Source of the DNA: Marixanthomonas sp002364245
Lineage (GTDB): Bacteria > Bacteroidota > Bacteroidia > Flavobacteriales > Flavobacteriaceae
Assembly (NCBI GenBank): GCA_963973455.1
Contig: CAXAZF010000008.1
Coordinates: forward strand, 1-64,000
Length of the DNA: 64,000 nt
Reading direction: 5' to 3'
Positions 15,342-24,633 of this stretch are shown in pieces (position 1 is the first letter of the stretch; each line of letters opens with the position of its first letter). Both the position numbers and the translations under genes were made by a program. Under the pieces are notes generated by a model. The model worked only from the letters and a program-made list of their open reading frames with translations. It was not told the origin of the DNA and ran no database searches.

Positions 15342-16757
15342 ATGATAAAAATCACAAAAAACATATTAATTGGTTGTGGTCTAATGACCCTGATAAGTTG
15401 TGGAGGGTATTTTAATCAACCGGTTGGTCCACAGAAGGCAAGAATAGGCGAAATTAGTTCGCAAACCAAAAGACTAGAAGCTTTACCAGAACCCGCCGAA
15501 CCTATAATTGTTGGGGTGTATAACTTTAAGGACCAAACAGGACAGTATAAATCTATAGAAGCCGGTAGCACATTTAGTACTGCAATAACACAAGGTGCCA
15601 CCACAATATTAGTGAAAGCGTTGGAAGATTCTAAATGGTTTAGGCCAATAGAACGGGAAAACCTAAGCAACTTGCTTAACGAAAGAAATATTATTGAAAC
15701 AACCCGAAAACAATATGCAGACCCTACAAATAAAACTCCACAACGGTTAAACCCCCTACTATTTGCAGGGATACTCTTAGAAGGTGGGGTAGTGTCTTAT
15801 GATACTAATTTACTCACTGGTGGAGCAGGAGCAAGGTACTTTGGAGTAGGAGGCTCTACACAATACCGCCAAGATCGAATCACGGTATATTTAAGAGCAA
15901 TTTCAACTGGAAGTGGCGAAGTATTAAAAACTGTATATGTTTCAAAGACTATTTTGTCGCAAGCTGTAGATGTTGGCATCTTCAGGTACGTAAACTTTAA
16001 AAGATTACTTGAAGCTGAAACTGGTTTTACTAAAAATGAACCTACACAACTAGCTGTACAGGCTGCTATTGAAAAAGCGGTAGAAATGCTTATTATTGAA
16101 GGTGTTCAAGATAAATTGTGGTCCACAAAAGAGGGGGCCGAAAAAAATAAGGAACTAGTGGAAGGTTATCTTTTAGATAAAGAATTGGAAGAATCCACTG
16201 GTTTGTACGAACGTGCATTTCAAAAAAACAACTACACCCATACAATCAATTTAGCTATGGGATCAACCTATATAGATGGGGATTTTTCCACAGCAGAACC
16301 AGATTTTAAATCAGAGTTAGGTTATACCTATCATTTCAGTCCTATGTTTGGAGTAGGTGGCGATATACAATTGTTTAGGTTGTATTCCACGCCTCAAAAA
16401 AGATACTGGTGGTTGTCACAAAATTTAGATTTAAAATTGAGAATACTGCCACATGATAAATTAACACCAGTAATTTATGGTGGTCCAGGGTTTATGGTTT
16501 TTGTTGATAATTCCCCTTCAAAATACCTACAAGAACTTGATGCTTTTTTTAAAGTAAAAGCTGGTCTTGGATTACAGTATAAATTATCTGAAAGACTCTC
16601 TTTAGAATTAAACGGAGATTTTAACAAAGTATTTTCAGACAAAATAGACAACGAATTTCAAGGTACACGAGACGATTTTTATTACAATTTTGGCCTTGGA
16701 GTCAACTATAACTTTGGTTTCGGAAAAAAGAGAGTTAAACCAAACAATGCTAAATAA
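15342..16757 (+). CDS. csgG: CsgG lipoprotein secretion pore with C-terminal beta-barrel extension
   Basis: This 471-residue outer membrane lipoprotein has lipobox LISC (Cys near residue 20). Residues about 20-275 match CsgG: KTKRLEALPEP-type N-terminus, VGVYNFKDQTGQYK, the WFRPIERENLSNLLNERNI helix, GILLEGGVVSYDTN and TVYVSKTILSQ. E. coli CsgG is 277 residues and forms a nonamer. Here about 190 further residues follow a charged helix, with alternating aromatic strands (GYTYHFSPMFGVGGD, YYNFGLGVNYNFGFG) like an eight-stranded OmpA-type barrel. The role of this barrel is unknown. The gene is 5 bp after csgF, within the curli operon. Confidence 0.9.
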   Translation: MIKITKNILIGCGLMTLISCGGYFNQPVGPQKARIGEISSQTKRLEALPEPAEPIIVGVYNFKDQTGQYKSIEAGSTFSTAITQGATTILVKALEDSKWFRPIERENLSNLLNERNIIETTRKQYADPTNKTPQRLNPLLFAGILLEGGVVSYDTNLLTGGAGARYFGVGGSTQYRQDRITVYLRAISTGSGEVLKTVYVSKTILSQAVDVGIFRYVNFKRLLEAETGFTKNEPTQLAVQAAIEKAVEMLIIEGVQDKLWSTKEGAEKNKELVEGYLLDKELEESTGLYERAFQKNNYTHTINLAMGSTYIDGDFSTAEPDFKSELGYTYHFSPMFGVGGDIQLFRLYSTPQKRYWWLSQNLDLKLRILPHDKLTPVIYGGPGFMVFVDNSPSKYLQELDAFFKVKAGLGLQYKLSERLSLELNGDFNKVFSDKIDNEFQGTRDDFYYNFGLGVNYNFGFGKKRVKPNNAK

Positions 16758-16763
16758 CTTGCT

Positions 16764-18266
16764 ATGAAAGCTAACTATATAAATATAACACTATTCGGAT
16801 TTTTATTTTTGCTTGTTTTTTCATGTAGCGAAGATAAAATTGGTGTAAACCAAACAGGATCTATTACAGGAACAGTTGTAGAAGTTGGTACAAATACTCC
16901 AATCGAAAATGCGAGGGTTTCATCACAACCTATAACAAGTACCATTTTCACAGATGAAAAAGGAAAGTTTGAAATTGAAAATGTCCCAGTAGGGGAATAT
17001 TCAGTAGAGGCCCGAAAGGATGGTTATTTGGGAGGGTTTGAACCTGCAAATGTAACATCTAGTAAGCCTGTTAATGTAATTTTCGAACTTGATTTATCAA
17101 CAGCAGATAATAGACCACCTTCTGCCCCAGTTTTGCTGAAACCTGGGGATGGAGAAACATTGCAAAGTATAGAGGTTGAATTTGCTTGGGATTCCACAGA
17201 CCCAGACAATGATGATTTAACCTACTCAATAGAACTACGAAATGATATTGACGAAGAGGTGTTGATGTTTGAAAACATAACCGATACCACCTATGTATAT
17301 TCAACATTAACATTAGGAGCCAAGTATTTTTGGCAGGTTACCGTTACAGATGAAATTAATGATCCTGTAAAAAGCGAGGTTCGTTCTTTTAATGTTATAA
17401 ATGCACCAGTCGAAAACAGGTTTTTATTTGTTAGAAACATAGACGGTAACAATGTGATATTCTCAGCAGACGAAGAAGGAAACGAATTTCAGTTGACCTC
17501 AAAAGACAAAAACAGCTATCGACCAAGAAGAAATGTGGCTGCCAATAGAATTGCCTTTTTACAGACAAATGGTGAAGACGTTGAAATTTATACCATGGCT
17601 CGTGATGGAACAGATAAGCAAAAAGTAACAGGTACAATTAAACCAAAAGGTTTTGATTTAGGAGAAATTAATATTTCTTGGCCTCCAAAAAGTGATATGA
17701 TATACTTCCCTAGATTTGATAGGCTTTATAGAATAAATTCAAATGGACAGGGTATCGAACGAGTATATACTACACCAGATGGCTCATTTATTTCTGAAGT
17801 AGATGTAAGTGAAACGGATGATATTATTGCATTAAAAACAAACAATATAAATGGGTATGATATATCTATATTTACAATAGACTTTGATGGGAACGTACTG
17901 AATACAATCCTTACAGGTGTAGATGGAGCAGCAACTGGTCTTAACTTATCAGTTACAAACCAATTAGTGTTGTATTCCTATGATGTTTCAGGTTTTGAAA
18001 GCTCTAATTATAGAAGATTAGACTCAAGAATGTTTGTATATAATATGGTTGAAGATACCATTACCGATATTTCTGACCAAAAACCCAATGGCACAAATGA
18101 TTTAGAGCCTATATTTTCTCCAAATGAAGCTGAAGTCATTTTTACAAATACATCAAATGATGGAAGATCCCAAAAAGATATTTATACCGTAGAAGTAGAT
18201 CCAGGTGAACAAGGTGTGGAACGTGTGTTGTTGTATGAAAATGCTTTTATGCCAGATTGGGAATAA
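16764..18266 (+). CDS. Curli-operon lipoprotein with carboxypeptidase-regulatory and TolB-like propeller domains
   Basis: This 500-residue lipoprotein has lipobox VFSC near residue 21. In order it has a carboxypeptidase regulatory-like beta-sandwich (about 32-115, GSITGTVVEVGTNTPIENA), a fibronectin-type III-like domain (about 118-212), and a TolB/PD40-like six-bladed propeller (about 217-500, with blades such as RPRRNVAANRIAFLQTNG and LEPIFSPNEAEVIFTNT). It is 6 bp after csgG and is followed by the operon terminator, so it belongs to the curli transcription unit. A surface or periplasmic scaffold for the fibre or pore is inferred; no enzyme motif is visible. Confidence 0.75.
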   Translation: MKANYINITLFGFLFLLVFSCSEDKIGVNQTGSITGTVVEVGTNTPIENARVSSQPITSTIFTDEKGKFEIENVPVGEYSVEARKDGYLGGFEPANVTSSKPVNVIFELDLSTADNRPPSAPVLLKPGDGETLQSIEVEFAWDSTDPDNDDLTYSIELRNDIDEEVLMFENITDTTYVYSTLTLGAKYFWQVTVTDEINDPVKSEVRSFNVINAPVENRFLFVRNIDGNNVIFSADEEGNEFQLTSKDKNSYRPRRNVAANRIAFLQTNGEDVEIYTMARDGTDKQKVTGTIKPKGFDLGEINISWPPKSDMIYFPRFDRLYRINSNGQGIERVYTTPDGSFISEVDVSETDDIIALKTNNINGYDISIFTIDFDGNVLNTILTGVDGAATGLNLSVTNQLVLYSYDVSGFESSNYRRLDSRMFVYNMVEDTITDISDQKPNGTNDLEPIFSPNEAEVIFTNTSNDGRSQKDIYTVEVDPGEQGVERVLLYENAFMPDWE

Positions 18267-18287
18267 TATACTGATTAACCAAAATTA

Positions 18288-18320
18288 AAAAAGCGTCCTG
18301 TATTTCCAGGACGTTTTTTA
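18288..18320 (+). terminator. Terminator of the curli operon
   Basis: A stem CGTCCTG/CAGGACG with loop TATTTC is followed by six T, 22 bp after the last curli gene. Confidence 0.9.
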
Positions 18321-18325
18321 TTGCC

Positions 18326-18333
18326 TATTTTTG
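18326..18333 (+). promoter_or_regulatory. -7 element of purM
   Basis: An exact TATTTTTG match lies 20 bp before the purM start and just after the curli terminator. Confidence 0.6.
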
Positions 18334-18352
18334 CAGTTGAAAATAGTTTGCT

Positions 18353-19534
18353 ATGAGTCAAGAAGTTTCAAAAAGATATGCAAAGCGGGGTGTTTCAGCT
18401 TCAAAAGAAGATGTGCACAATGCTATTAAAAATGTGGATAAAGGGCTGTTTCCTGATGCTTTCTGCAAAATTGTCCCCGACTTTCTTACTGGAGATGATG
18501 ATTATTGTTTGGTTATGCATGCAGATGGAGCTGGAACAAAATCTTCTTTGGCCTATATGTATTGGAAAGAAACCGGAGATTTATCCGTTTGGAAAGGGAT
18601 TGCTCAAGACGCATTAATCATGAACGTGGACGATCTACTATGCGTGGGCGCTACCAACAATATCATGCTGTCCTCCACTATTGGCCGAAATAAAAATATG
18701 ATTTCAGGGGATGTAATTTCAGCCATTATTAATGGCACGGAAGAACTTATTTCAGACTTAAAAAAGCATGGCGTATTCATTCACTCAACAGGCGGCGAAA
18801 CAGCCGATGTAGGCGATTTGGTGCGCACTATAATTGTGGATTCTACGGTAACGGCAAGAATAAAACGTAGTGATGTTATTGACAATGCAAATATTAAAGC
18901 TGGTGATGTTATTGTTGGATTAGAATCTTTTGGACAAGCCACTTATGAAACCGAATATAATGGTGGTATGGGAAGCAATGGATTGACATCTGCCCGTCAC
19001 GACGTATTCCACAACTACTTGGCAAAAAAATATCCGGAAAGTTTTGATGCTTCCGTTCCTGAAGATTTGGTGTATTCTGGCTCAAAAAAATTGACTGATC
19101 TAATTGATGAAACCTCTTTGGATGCCGGAAAACTAGTGTTATCACCAACCCGCACCTATGCTCCCGTTATAAAAAAGATTTTATCTCGATATACTAATGA
19201 GCAAATACACGGAATGGTACATTGCAGTGGTGGAGCGCAGACCAAAATTCTTCACTTTGTTGAAAACCTTCATGTTATAAAAGATAATTTGTTTAAAGTT
19301 CCTCCATTATTTAAGCTCATACAGCAAGAAAGTAAAACGGATTGGAAAGAAATGTACCAAGTTTTCAATATGGGGCACCGTATGGAGTTATACGTTCCAA
19401 AAGAAATCGCTTCAGACATAATTAAAATTTCTAAGTCTTTCAATATTGATGCACAGATTATTGGGAGGGTAGAGGCTTCAGAAGAAAAGAAATTGACAAT
19501 AAACACATCTCAAGGTAGTTTTAGCTATAAGTAA
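18353..19534 (+). CDS. purM: Phosphoribosylformylglycinamidine cyclo-ligase (AIR synthase)
   Basis: This cytoplasmic purine biosynthesis enzyme converts FGAM and ATP to AIR. At 393 residues it is the longer Bacteroidota form. Markers are the N-terminal SKRYAKRGVSASKEDV, the HADGAGTKSSLAY segment, AQDALIMNVDDLLCVGA and the STGGETADVGD nucleotide loop, then GIHGMVHCSGGAQTK-like sequence near residue 287 and the C-terminal MGHRMELYVP. These identify the PurM superfamily. The other pur genes are not in the window. It has its own promoter. Confidence 0.88.
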   Translation: MSQEVSKRYAKRGVSASKEDVHNAIKNVDKGLFPDAFCKIVPDFLTGDDDYCLVMHADGAGTKSSLAYMYWKETGDLSVWKGIAQDALIMNVDDLLCVGATNNIMLSSTIGRNKNMISGDVISAIINGTEELISDLKKHGVFIHSTGGETADVGDLVRTIIVDSTVTARIKRSDVIDNANIKAGDVIVGLESFGQATYETEYNGGMGSNGLTSARHDVFHNYLAKKYPESFDASVPEDLVYSGSKKLTDLIDETSLDAGKLVLSPTRTYAPVIKKILSRYTNEQIHGMVHCSGGAQTKILHFVENLHVIKDNLFKVPPLFKLIQQESKTDWKEMYQVFNMGHRMELYVPKEIASDIIKISKSFNIDAQIIGRVEASEEKKLTINTSQGSFSYK

Positions 19535-19555
19535 AACATACTTTATTATTTTTTG

Positions 19556-20674
19556 ATGATGCGATTTGTAATTGTTTTATTGTTGATGGCCCCTCTAATG
19601 GGTTTGGCGCAAGAGGATAGTGAAAGAGGATACGTTTTTATGGTTAACACGCTCCATGCGGAAAATCCGGTATATTTCCACACACCAGTTCTTCAAGATA
19701 ATAAAAGAGAGCCCGTTTTAGCTGTAAACAGTTTACAAAGCAAACGTCCTGTTTTTTTTCGGGTTCCATTGAAGCAAAAACCCAATAAAAGGAGAAGTGT
19801 ATATGGGTTTGTAAAACCTACTTTATGGGGTTCGTACAATAGAATAGGCATTAATGTTAGTGAGGTGGCTTTTGTAAATTGGAATGCCGGTGGTGTGAGT
19901 TCTGTTTCTGGTCTAGTGGATGTAGATTTAAAACGAACTTATAAAACTAAAAATACACGTTGGAAAACCGAACTATTGGCCAAATACGGTATTAATAAAC
20001 AAAAGGAATTGGGCGTGCGAAAAACCGAGGATAATATAGAATTGAGCAGCTCATTCGGGTTTAGGAATGACAGTCTTACCAATTTTTATTATACAGCAAA
20101 GCTAAGGTTCGCAACTCAATTTTCTAATGGGTATGAATACCCAGATACGTCAAACGAAATTTCTACAGTTTTTTCCCCTGCTTATCTTTTTTTGGGTGTG
20201 GGAACTGAATACGGTGCTAATGACGGCCACCTTTCGGTTTACCTTTCTCCATTAACAGTAAAGTCAACAATTGTTTTAGATCAAGAATTGGCCAATAAAG
20301 GTGCTTTTGGTGTTGCTCCGGCAGTTATAAATGATCAAGGTGAAGTTATAGAAGAGGGTGATAATCTACTTACCCAAATGGGTATTTTAATTACCAGTGA
20401 ATATAACGCTGAAATTTTCAAAAATGTCAGCCTATCAAACAAAGTGACTTTATATACTGATTATTTAGACGATTTTGGCAACATAGACATTGATTGGCAA
20501 ACAGAGTTTAACTTTCAGGTAAATCATTTTATAGTAGCCAATATAGGTTCTCATTTTAAATATGATAATGATATAAAAATGACGGTGGAGAATGAAGAGG
20601 GTGAGGTTATTAATCAAGGCCCTATTGCGCAGTGGAAACAACAATTAGGTATTGGTGTTATAGTCGAGTTGTAG
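19556..20674 (+). CDS. DUF3078 domain-containing secreted protein
   Basis: This protein of about 372 residues has a signal peptide ending GLAQ near residue 18. It shows the DUF3078 signature around residues 95-125 (NVSEVAFVNWNAGGVSSVSG), with the conserved W-x-AGG core, then alternating aromatic beta-strands (WKTELLAKYG, FYYTAKLRFATQF) and a barrel-like end (WKQQLGIGVIVEL). An outer-membrane barrel is likely. Its function is unknown. The frame can be opened at a TTG (19553), but the ATG at 19556 is preferred. It follows purM by about 20 bp and may be co-transcribed. Confidence 0.8.
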   Translation: MMRFVIVLLLMAPLMGLAQEDSERGYVFMVNTLHAENPVYFHTPVLQDNKREPVLAVNSLQSKRPVFFRVPLKQKPNKRRSVYGFVKPTLWGSYNRIGINVSEVAFVNWNAGGVSSVSGLVDVDLKRTYKTKNTRWKTELLAKYGINKQKELGVRKTEDNIELSSSFGFRNDSLTNFYYTAKLRFATQFSNGYEYPDTSNEISTVFSPAYLFLGVGTEYGANDGHLSVYLSPLTVKSTIVLDQELANKGAFGVAPAVINDQGEVIEEGDNLLTQMGILITSEYNAEIFKNVSLSNKVTLYTDYLDDFGNIDIDWQTEFNFQVNHFIVANIGSHFKYDNDIKMTVENEEGEVINQGPIAQWKQQLGIGVIVEL

Positions 20675-20759
20675 TTTTGGTTTTTTATAAAACCCTTTTA
20701 TAAGCTTTTTCGTACTTATTATAAGTTTAACTAACTAATCAACTACTAAAAATCAAATT

Positions 20760-21494
20760 ATGATTCCTCATTACTTGCCTGGTAAGTACGTCAAGCTAAC
20801 TATTGTTGCTGTAATATTGCTTGTGCTAAACGTCCTTATTGTTCAATATTTTGAAATCGATAAAAGCCGAATATTACGGGTATTTTCGGTGCTTTCTTTG
20901 CTTTTGTTTTTTTTGTATTATAAATCTTATTCAGAAAAACTAATACTTGTTGCTCTTACTCTGTTTACTTTCAGGGATATAATGATCTTAGACTATGAAT
21001 ACAGTATGTTTAAAACTATTTCTTTTGCACTTACGATTGCAGCATATTCTTCAATTTTATTGTTAACCATTAAAAAACTTAAAATTTCAAAATCTACCCC
21101 TTTAATAATCCTTCTTGTAATTGTATTGATAGCTTTAAATGTTTTCAATGTATACTATTTATCTGATATTATTAAAGCTGGATTAGATACACAATTACAG
21201 TTCATTTTGTTTTTTGTTCAAGGCGGGATATTGATATTGTTAGGTTTTGCTGCTTTTATGTATAACGAACGCTTTCAAGGGAAAACACCGCTAATCTACC
21301 TTTATATGGTTTTGTGTTTAGTACTATCCGATTGTTTTGGCTTGGCGGCTTACTTTTATGAAGCACAAGCTGCTTATTTCCCGGAACGCATTTTTTACCT
21401 TCTGGGCATTGTACTTCTTGTTAATTTTGCCCTGAACACAAAAAAGCAAAAAGAAGAAGGCAAATCACTTGCTGAAAAGGAATATATACTATAA
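20760..21494 (+). CDS. Multi-pass membrane protein of unknown function
   Basis: This 244-residue protein is almost wholly hydrophobic, with about seven or eight transmembrane helices separated by short charged turns (DKSR, KKLKISKS, NERFQGK) and a Lys/Glu-rich cytoplasmic tail (KKQKEEGKSLAEKEY). I see no catalytic motif. The layout recalls the YhhN/TMEM86 lysoplasmalogenase group, but I cannot confirm the family's conserved residues, so no function is claimed. The gene stands alone between DUF3078 and prfA. Confidence 0.7.
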   Translation: MIPHYLPGKYVKLTIVAVILLVLNVLIVQYFEIDKSRILRVFSVLSLLLFFLYYKSYSEKLILVALTLFTFRDIMILDYEYSMFKTISFALTIAAYSSILLLTIKKLKISKSTPLIILLVIVLIALNVFNVYYLSDIIKAGLDTQLQFILFFVQGGILILLGFAAFMYNERFQGKTPLIYLYMVLCLVLSDCFGLAAYFYEAQAAYFPERIFYLLGIVLLVNFALNTKKQKEEGKSLAEKEYIL

Positions 21495-21598
21495 CTTTTT
21501 CTGAAAATAGATAAAAAGTATATTGAACGAGTAGAGTTAAGCATTAAAACCCTACTTCTTTCACTTCTATTCAAAAGAATTATTCTTCAAAATTATCG

Positions 21599-21606
21599 TA
21601 AATTTG
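21599..21606 (+). promoter_or_regulatory. -7 element of prfA
   Basis: An exact TAAATTTG match lies 41 bp upstream of the prfA ATG. Confidence 0.6.
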
Positions 21607-21646
21607 CACTTGCCTACCCCAATGGTAGAAAGTTATAAAAACACGT

Positions 21647-22723
21647 ATGTTAGAGAAACTTCAAATAGTAAAACAACGCTTCGATGAGGTAAGCGACCTT
21701 ATTATCCAGCCCGATATAATTAGTGATCAAAAAAGGTATATTCAATTAAACAAAGAATATAAAGACCTTAGGTTATTAATGGATAAAAGGGAGCGATACT
21801 TAACCCTTACCAACCGTATTGAAGAAGCTGAAGAGATTATAAAAGAAAGTGGCGACGATGAAATGATAGAGATGGGCAAAATGCAATTGGAAGAAGCCCA
21901 AGAAGAACTGCCAAAGTTAGAAGAAGAAATTAAATTTCTTTTAATCCCTAAAGATCCTGAAGATTCTAAAAATGCCGTAATGGAAATTAGAGCCGGAACT
22001 GGGGGGGATGAAGCAAGTATTTTTGCAGGAGACCTGTATCGTATGTATACTAAATATTGCGAAAGCAAAGGTTGGAAAGTAAATACTGTGGATTACAGTG
22101 AAGGAACCAGTGGTGGTTTTAAAGAAATCCAGATGGAAATTGAAGGTGATGACGTATATGGTATCCTGAAATTTGAAGCAGGTGTTCACCGGGTACAGCG
22201 TGTACCTCAAACCGAAACTCAAGGGCGTGTCCATACAAGCGCGGCAACGGTAATGGTATTTCCAGAAGCTGAAGAGTTTGATGTAGAAATTGACCCCAAG
22301 GATGTTCGTATCGATTATTTCTGTTCCTCAGGACCTGGTGGGCAATCAGTAAACACAACCTACTCTGCTGTGCGATTAACACACGAACCTACGGGGCTTG
22401 TTGCACAATGTCAAGACCAGAAATCACAGCATAAAAACAAAGAAAAAGCATTTAAAGTGCTTCGTTCCAGATTGTACGATATGGAATTGGCCAAAAAACA
22501 GGCCGAAGATGCTGAGAAAAGAGGGTCGATGGTAACCAGTGGTGACCGTAGTGCAAAAATTAGAACATATAACTATCCGCAAGGTCGTGTAACAGATCAC
22601 CGCATTAACCTTACTTTATACGATTTAAGTAATATAATAGACGGTGATGTTCAAAAAATAATAGACGAGCTTCAAATGGTAAGCAATACCGAAAAGTTAA
22701 AAGAAGCAGGGGAAACGTTCTAA
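21647..22723 (+). CDS. prfA: Peptide chain release factor 1
   Basis: This 358-residue cytoplasmic factor terminates translation at UAA and UAG. The catalytic GGQ lies in SSGPGGQSVNTTYSAVRLTH near residue 231, and the codon-recognition region around residue 185 contains PQTETQGRVHTSAATV, the RF1-type version that distinguishes it from RF2. The helical N-terminal domain is full length. It is followed 13 bp later by pyrF, a linkage seen in many flavobacteria. Confidence 0.96.
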   Translation: MLEKLQIVKQRFDEVSDLIIQPDIISDQKRYIQLNKEYKDLRLLMDKRERYLTLTNRIEEAEEIIKESGDDEMIEMGKMQLEEAQEELPKLEEEIKFLLIPKDPEDSKNAVMEIRAGTGGDEASIFAGDLYRMYTKYCESKGWKVNTVDYSEGTSGGFKEIQMEIEGDDVYGILKFEAGVHRVQRVPQTETQGRVHTSAATVMVFPEAEEFDVEIDPKDVRIDYFCSSGPGGQSVNTTYSAVRLTHEPTGLVAQCQDQKSQHKNKEKAFKVLRSRLYDMELAKKQAEDAEKRGSMVTSGDRSAKIRTYNYPQGRVTDHRINLTLYDLSNIIDGDVQKIIDELQMVSNTEKLKEAGETF

Positions 22724-22736
22724 TATTTTTGAAACT

Positions 22737-23555
22737 ATGACAACAGACCAATTAATTTCAGAAATACAAAAAAAGAAATCATTCCTTTGCATTGGGTTAG
22801 ATGTCGATTTAAATAAAATTCCAAAAGACCTTTTAGACGAAGAAGATCCTATTTTTTCTTTCAATAAAGCGATTATTGATGCGACACACCATTTGGCTGT
22901 CGCTTATAAGCCCAACACCGCTTTTTATGAAGCCTACGGGATTAATGGCTGGAAATCGCTTCAAAAAACGATAGAATATTTAAATGAAAACTATCCTGAA
23001 ATTTTTACCATTGCAGATGCAAAACGAGGTGATATAGGGAACACCTCTTCCATGTATGCCCATGCTTTTTTTAACGATCTAGGATTCGATTCAGTTACAG
23101 TTGCTCCATATATGGGGAAAGATTCTGTAGAACCCTTTTTAGCTTTTGATGATAAACAAACTATTTTATTGGCGTTAACATCAAATAAAGGTGCTTTTGA
23201 TTTTCAAACTAAGAAAATTGATTTTGAAGAAGTTTACAAAACAGTTTTAAAGACATCAAAAAACTGGAAAAATTCGGAAAACCTTATGTATGTGATAGGC
23301 GCAACAAAAGCGGAATATTTTTCAGAAATCAGGAAAATAGTTCCAGATAGCTTCTTGTTAGTTCCAGGTGTTGGGGCGCAAGGCGGTAACTTAGCTGAAG
23401 TATGTAAACACGGCATGAACAAAAATGTGGGATTGCTAATAAACTCTTCTAGAGGAATAATTTACGCCTCTAACAAAACCGATTTTGCCGAAGCGGCCCA
23501 AGCCGAAGCAAAAAAGTTACAACAACAAATGCAAACAATAATGAATGCAGTTTAA
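22737..23555 (+). CDS. pyrF: Orotidine 5'-phosphate decarboxylase (type 2)
   Basis: This 272-residue enzyme catalyses the last step of UMP synthesis, OMP to UMP plus CO2. The catalytic region is DAKRGDIGNTSSMYA near residue 94 (Lys and Asp of the catalytic tetrad), with CIGLDVDLNKIP at the N-terminus and the phosphate-binding LLVPGVGAQGG near residue 204. The length fits the longer type 2 subfamily (about 270 residues). Its last codons overlap the next gene by 11 bp, so the two are translationally linked. Confidence 0.95.
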   Translation: MTTDQLISEIQKKKSFLCIGLDVDLNKIPKDLLDEEDPIFSFNKAIIDATHHLAVAYKPNTAFYEAYGINGWKSLQKTIEYLNENYPEIFTIADAKRGDIGNTSSMYAHAFFNDLGFDSVTVAPYMGKDSVEPFLAFDDKQTILLALTSNKGAFDFQTKKIDFEEVYKTVLKTSKNWKNSENLMYVIGATKAEYFSEIRKIVPDSFLLVPGVGAQGGNLAEVCKHGMNKNVGLLINSSRGIIYASNKTDFAEAAQAEAKKLQQQMQTIMNAV

Positions 23556-24324
23556 AGACCAAATAGGAAATGCCATTACACTTCATAAGCCCCCTGAGCG
23601 GATTGTTTCTTTAGTTCCTTCTCAAACCGAATTACTAATAGATTTAGGCTTAAAAAAGAGTTTGGTCGGTATTACAAAATTCTGCGTACACCCTAAAGAG
23701 CTTCGAAAAGAAATTAAAGTTGTTGGTGGAACCAAAAGCTTGCATTACGATAAGGTTAAAGCACTTAGTCCAGACCTGATAATTTGCAATAAAGAAGAAA
23801 ACACCAAAGAAATGGTTGTTGAACTTCAGAAAATTGCACCTGTTTGGGTAAGTGATATTTTTTCTATTGATGATAGTTTTGAGATGATTAGGGGGTTGGG
23901 GGAAATCTGTAGTCGTAAAAAACAAGCCACAGAGCTAATTTCAAAAATTATTTCTGAAAAAGAGAGTTTTAAAAGCTTCATGGACGGAAAGCCTATAAAA
24001 AAAGTTGCTTACGTAATTTGGAAAAAACCATTAATGATTGCTGGCAGAAATACTTTTATCAACCATTTATTAGAGCTTAATAATTTTGAAAATATTTGTG
24101 AGGAAAAATCATCAAGATATCCAGAAGTTGATGAGGACGTTTTAAAACAAGCAGATGAATTTTTCTTATCTACAGAACCGTTTCCGTTTAAAGAAAAACA
24201 TGCAATAAAAATGAGTGAGAGGCTGTCTAAAAAAGTGAGAATAGTGGATGGTGAGTACTTTAGTTGGTATGGCTCTAGACTATTGGGGGCTTTTAAATAT
24301 TTTAAAGGGTTGCACAAACAATAG
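23545..24324 (+). CDS. BtuF-like periplasmic-binding-fold protein without a signal peptide
   Basis: This 259-residue protein has the two-lobed helical-backbone metal receptor fold of cobalamin and haem binding proteins (BtuF/TroA group). PPERIVSLVPSQTELLIDLG begins the N-lobe, LSPDLIICNKEEN lies near residue 80 and EVDEDVLKQADEFFLSTEPF is in the C-lobe. Members are normally exported, but this frame begins directly with the mature domain. The start overlaps pyrF by 11 bp and no upstream extension is open. It may be a cytoplasmic homologue. Flavobacteria often label it cobalamin-binding, but the ligand is not proven by the sequence. Confidence 0.82.
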   Translation: MQFKDQIGNAITLHKPPERIVSLVPSQTELLIDLGLKKSLVGITKFCVHPKELRKEIKVVGGTKSLHYDKVKALSPDLIICNKEENTKEMVVELQKIAPVWVSDIFSIDDSFEMIRGLGEICSRKKQATELISKIISEKESFKSFMDGKPIKKVAYVIWKKPLMIAGRNTFINHLLELNNFENICEEKSSRYPEVDEDVLKQADEFFLSTEPFPFKEKHAIKMSERLSKKVRIVDGEYFSWYGSRLLGAFKYFKGLHKQ

Positions 24325-24326
24325 AA

Positions 24327-24509
24327 CTAGTTATCTGCATATTGGTAACGAAGTGATTTAATTTGCTCAAAAACCTGTTCGGCTTTATCATGAATATAAT
24401 CGCTTTTTTCTTTATCCTTTAAAGCAACTTCGTAAGACTTTCGCATTAAATTTTTATAACGTCTTTTAAGTTTTTCGAGCTTTGTTTCTTTTTTAAACCA
24501 ATTCATCAT
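24327..24509 (-). CDS. Lacal_2735 family small protein
   Basis: This 60-residue, highly charged helical protein begins MMNWFKKETKLEKLKRRYKN and has a heptad-like pattern of Lys, Glu and Leu ending in YQYADN. It matches the small Lacal_2735 family known only in flavobacteria. No function is known. It converges on the BtuF-like gene with a 2-bp gap. The ATG at 24506 is an equally possible start. Confidence 0.75.
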   Translation of the reverse strand: MMNWFKKETKLEKLKRRYKNLMRKSYEVALKDKEKSDYIHDKAEQVFEQIKSLRYQYADN

Positions 24510-24633
24510 AACAACAATCTTTCATATACCACAAAAGTAGGTGTGGTAATAAAAAAATGTTGTTAGTGTTAGGTTAATTCTATCCTAATTGTTTAATGAT
24601 AATTAGCTTGTTGCGTTAAAACGTTAACAGATG

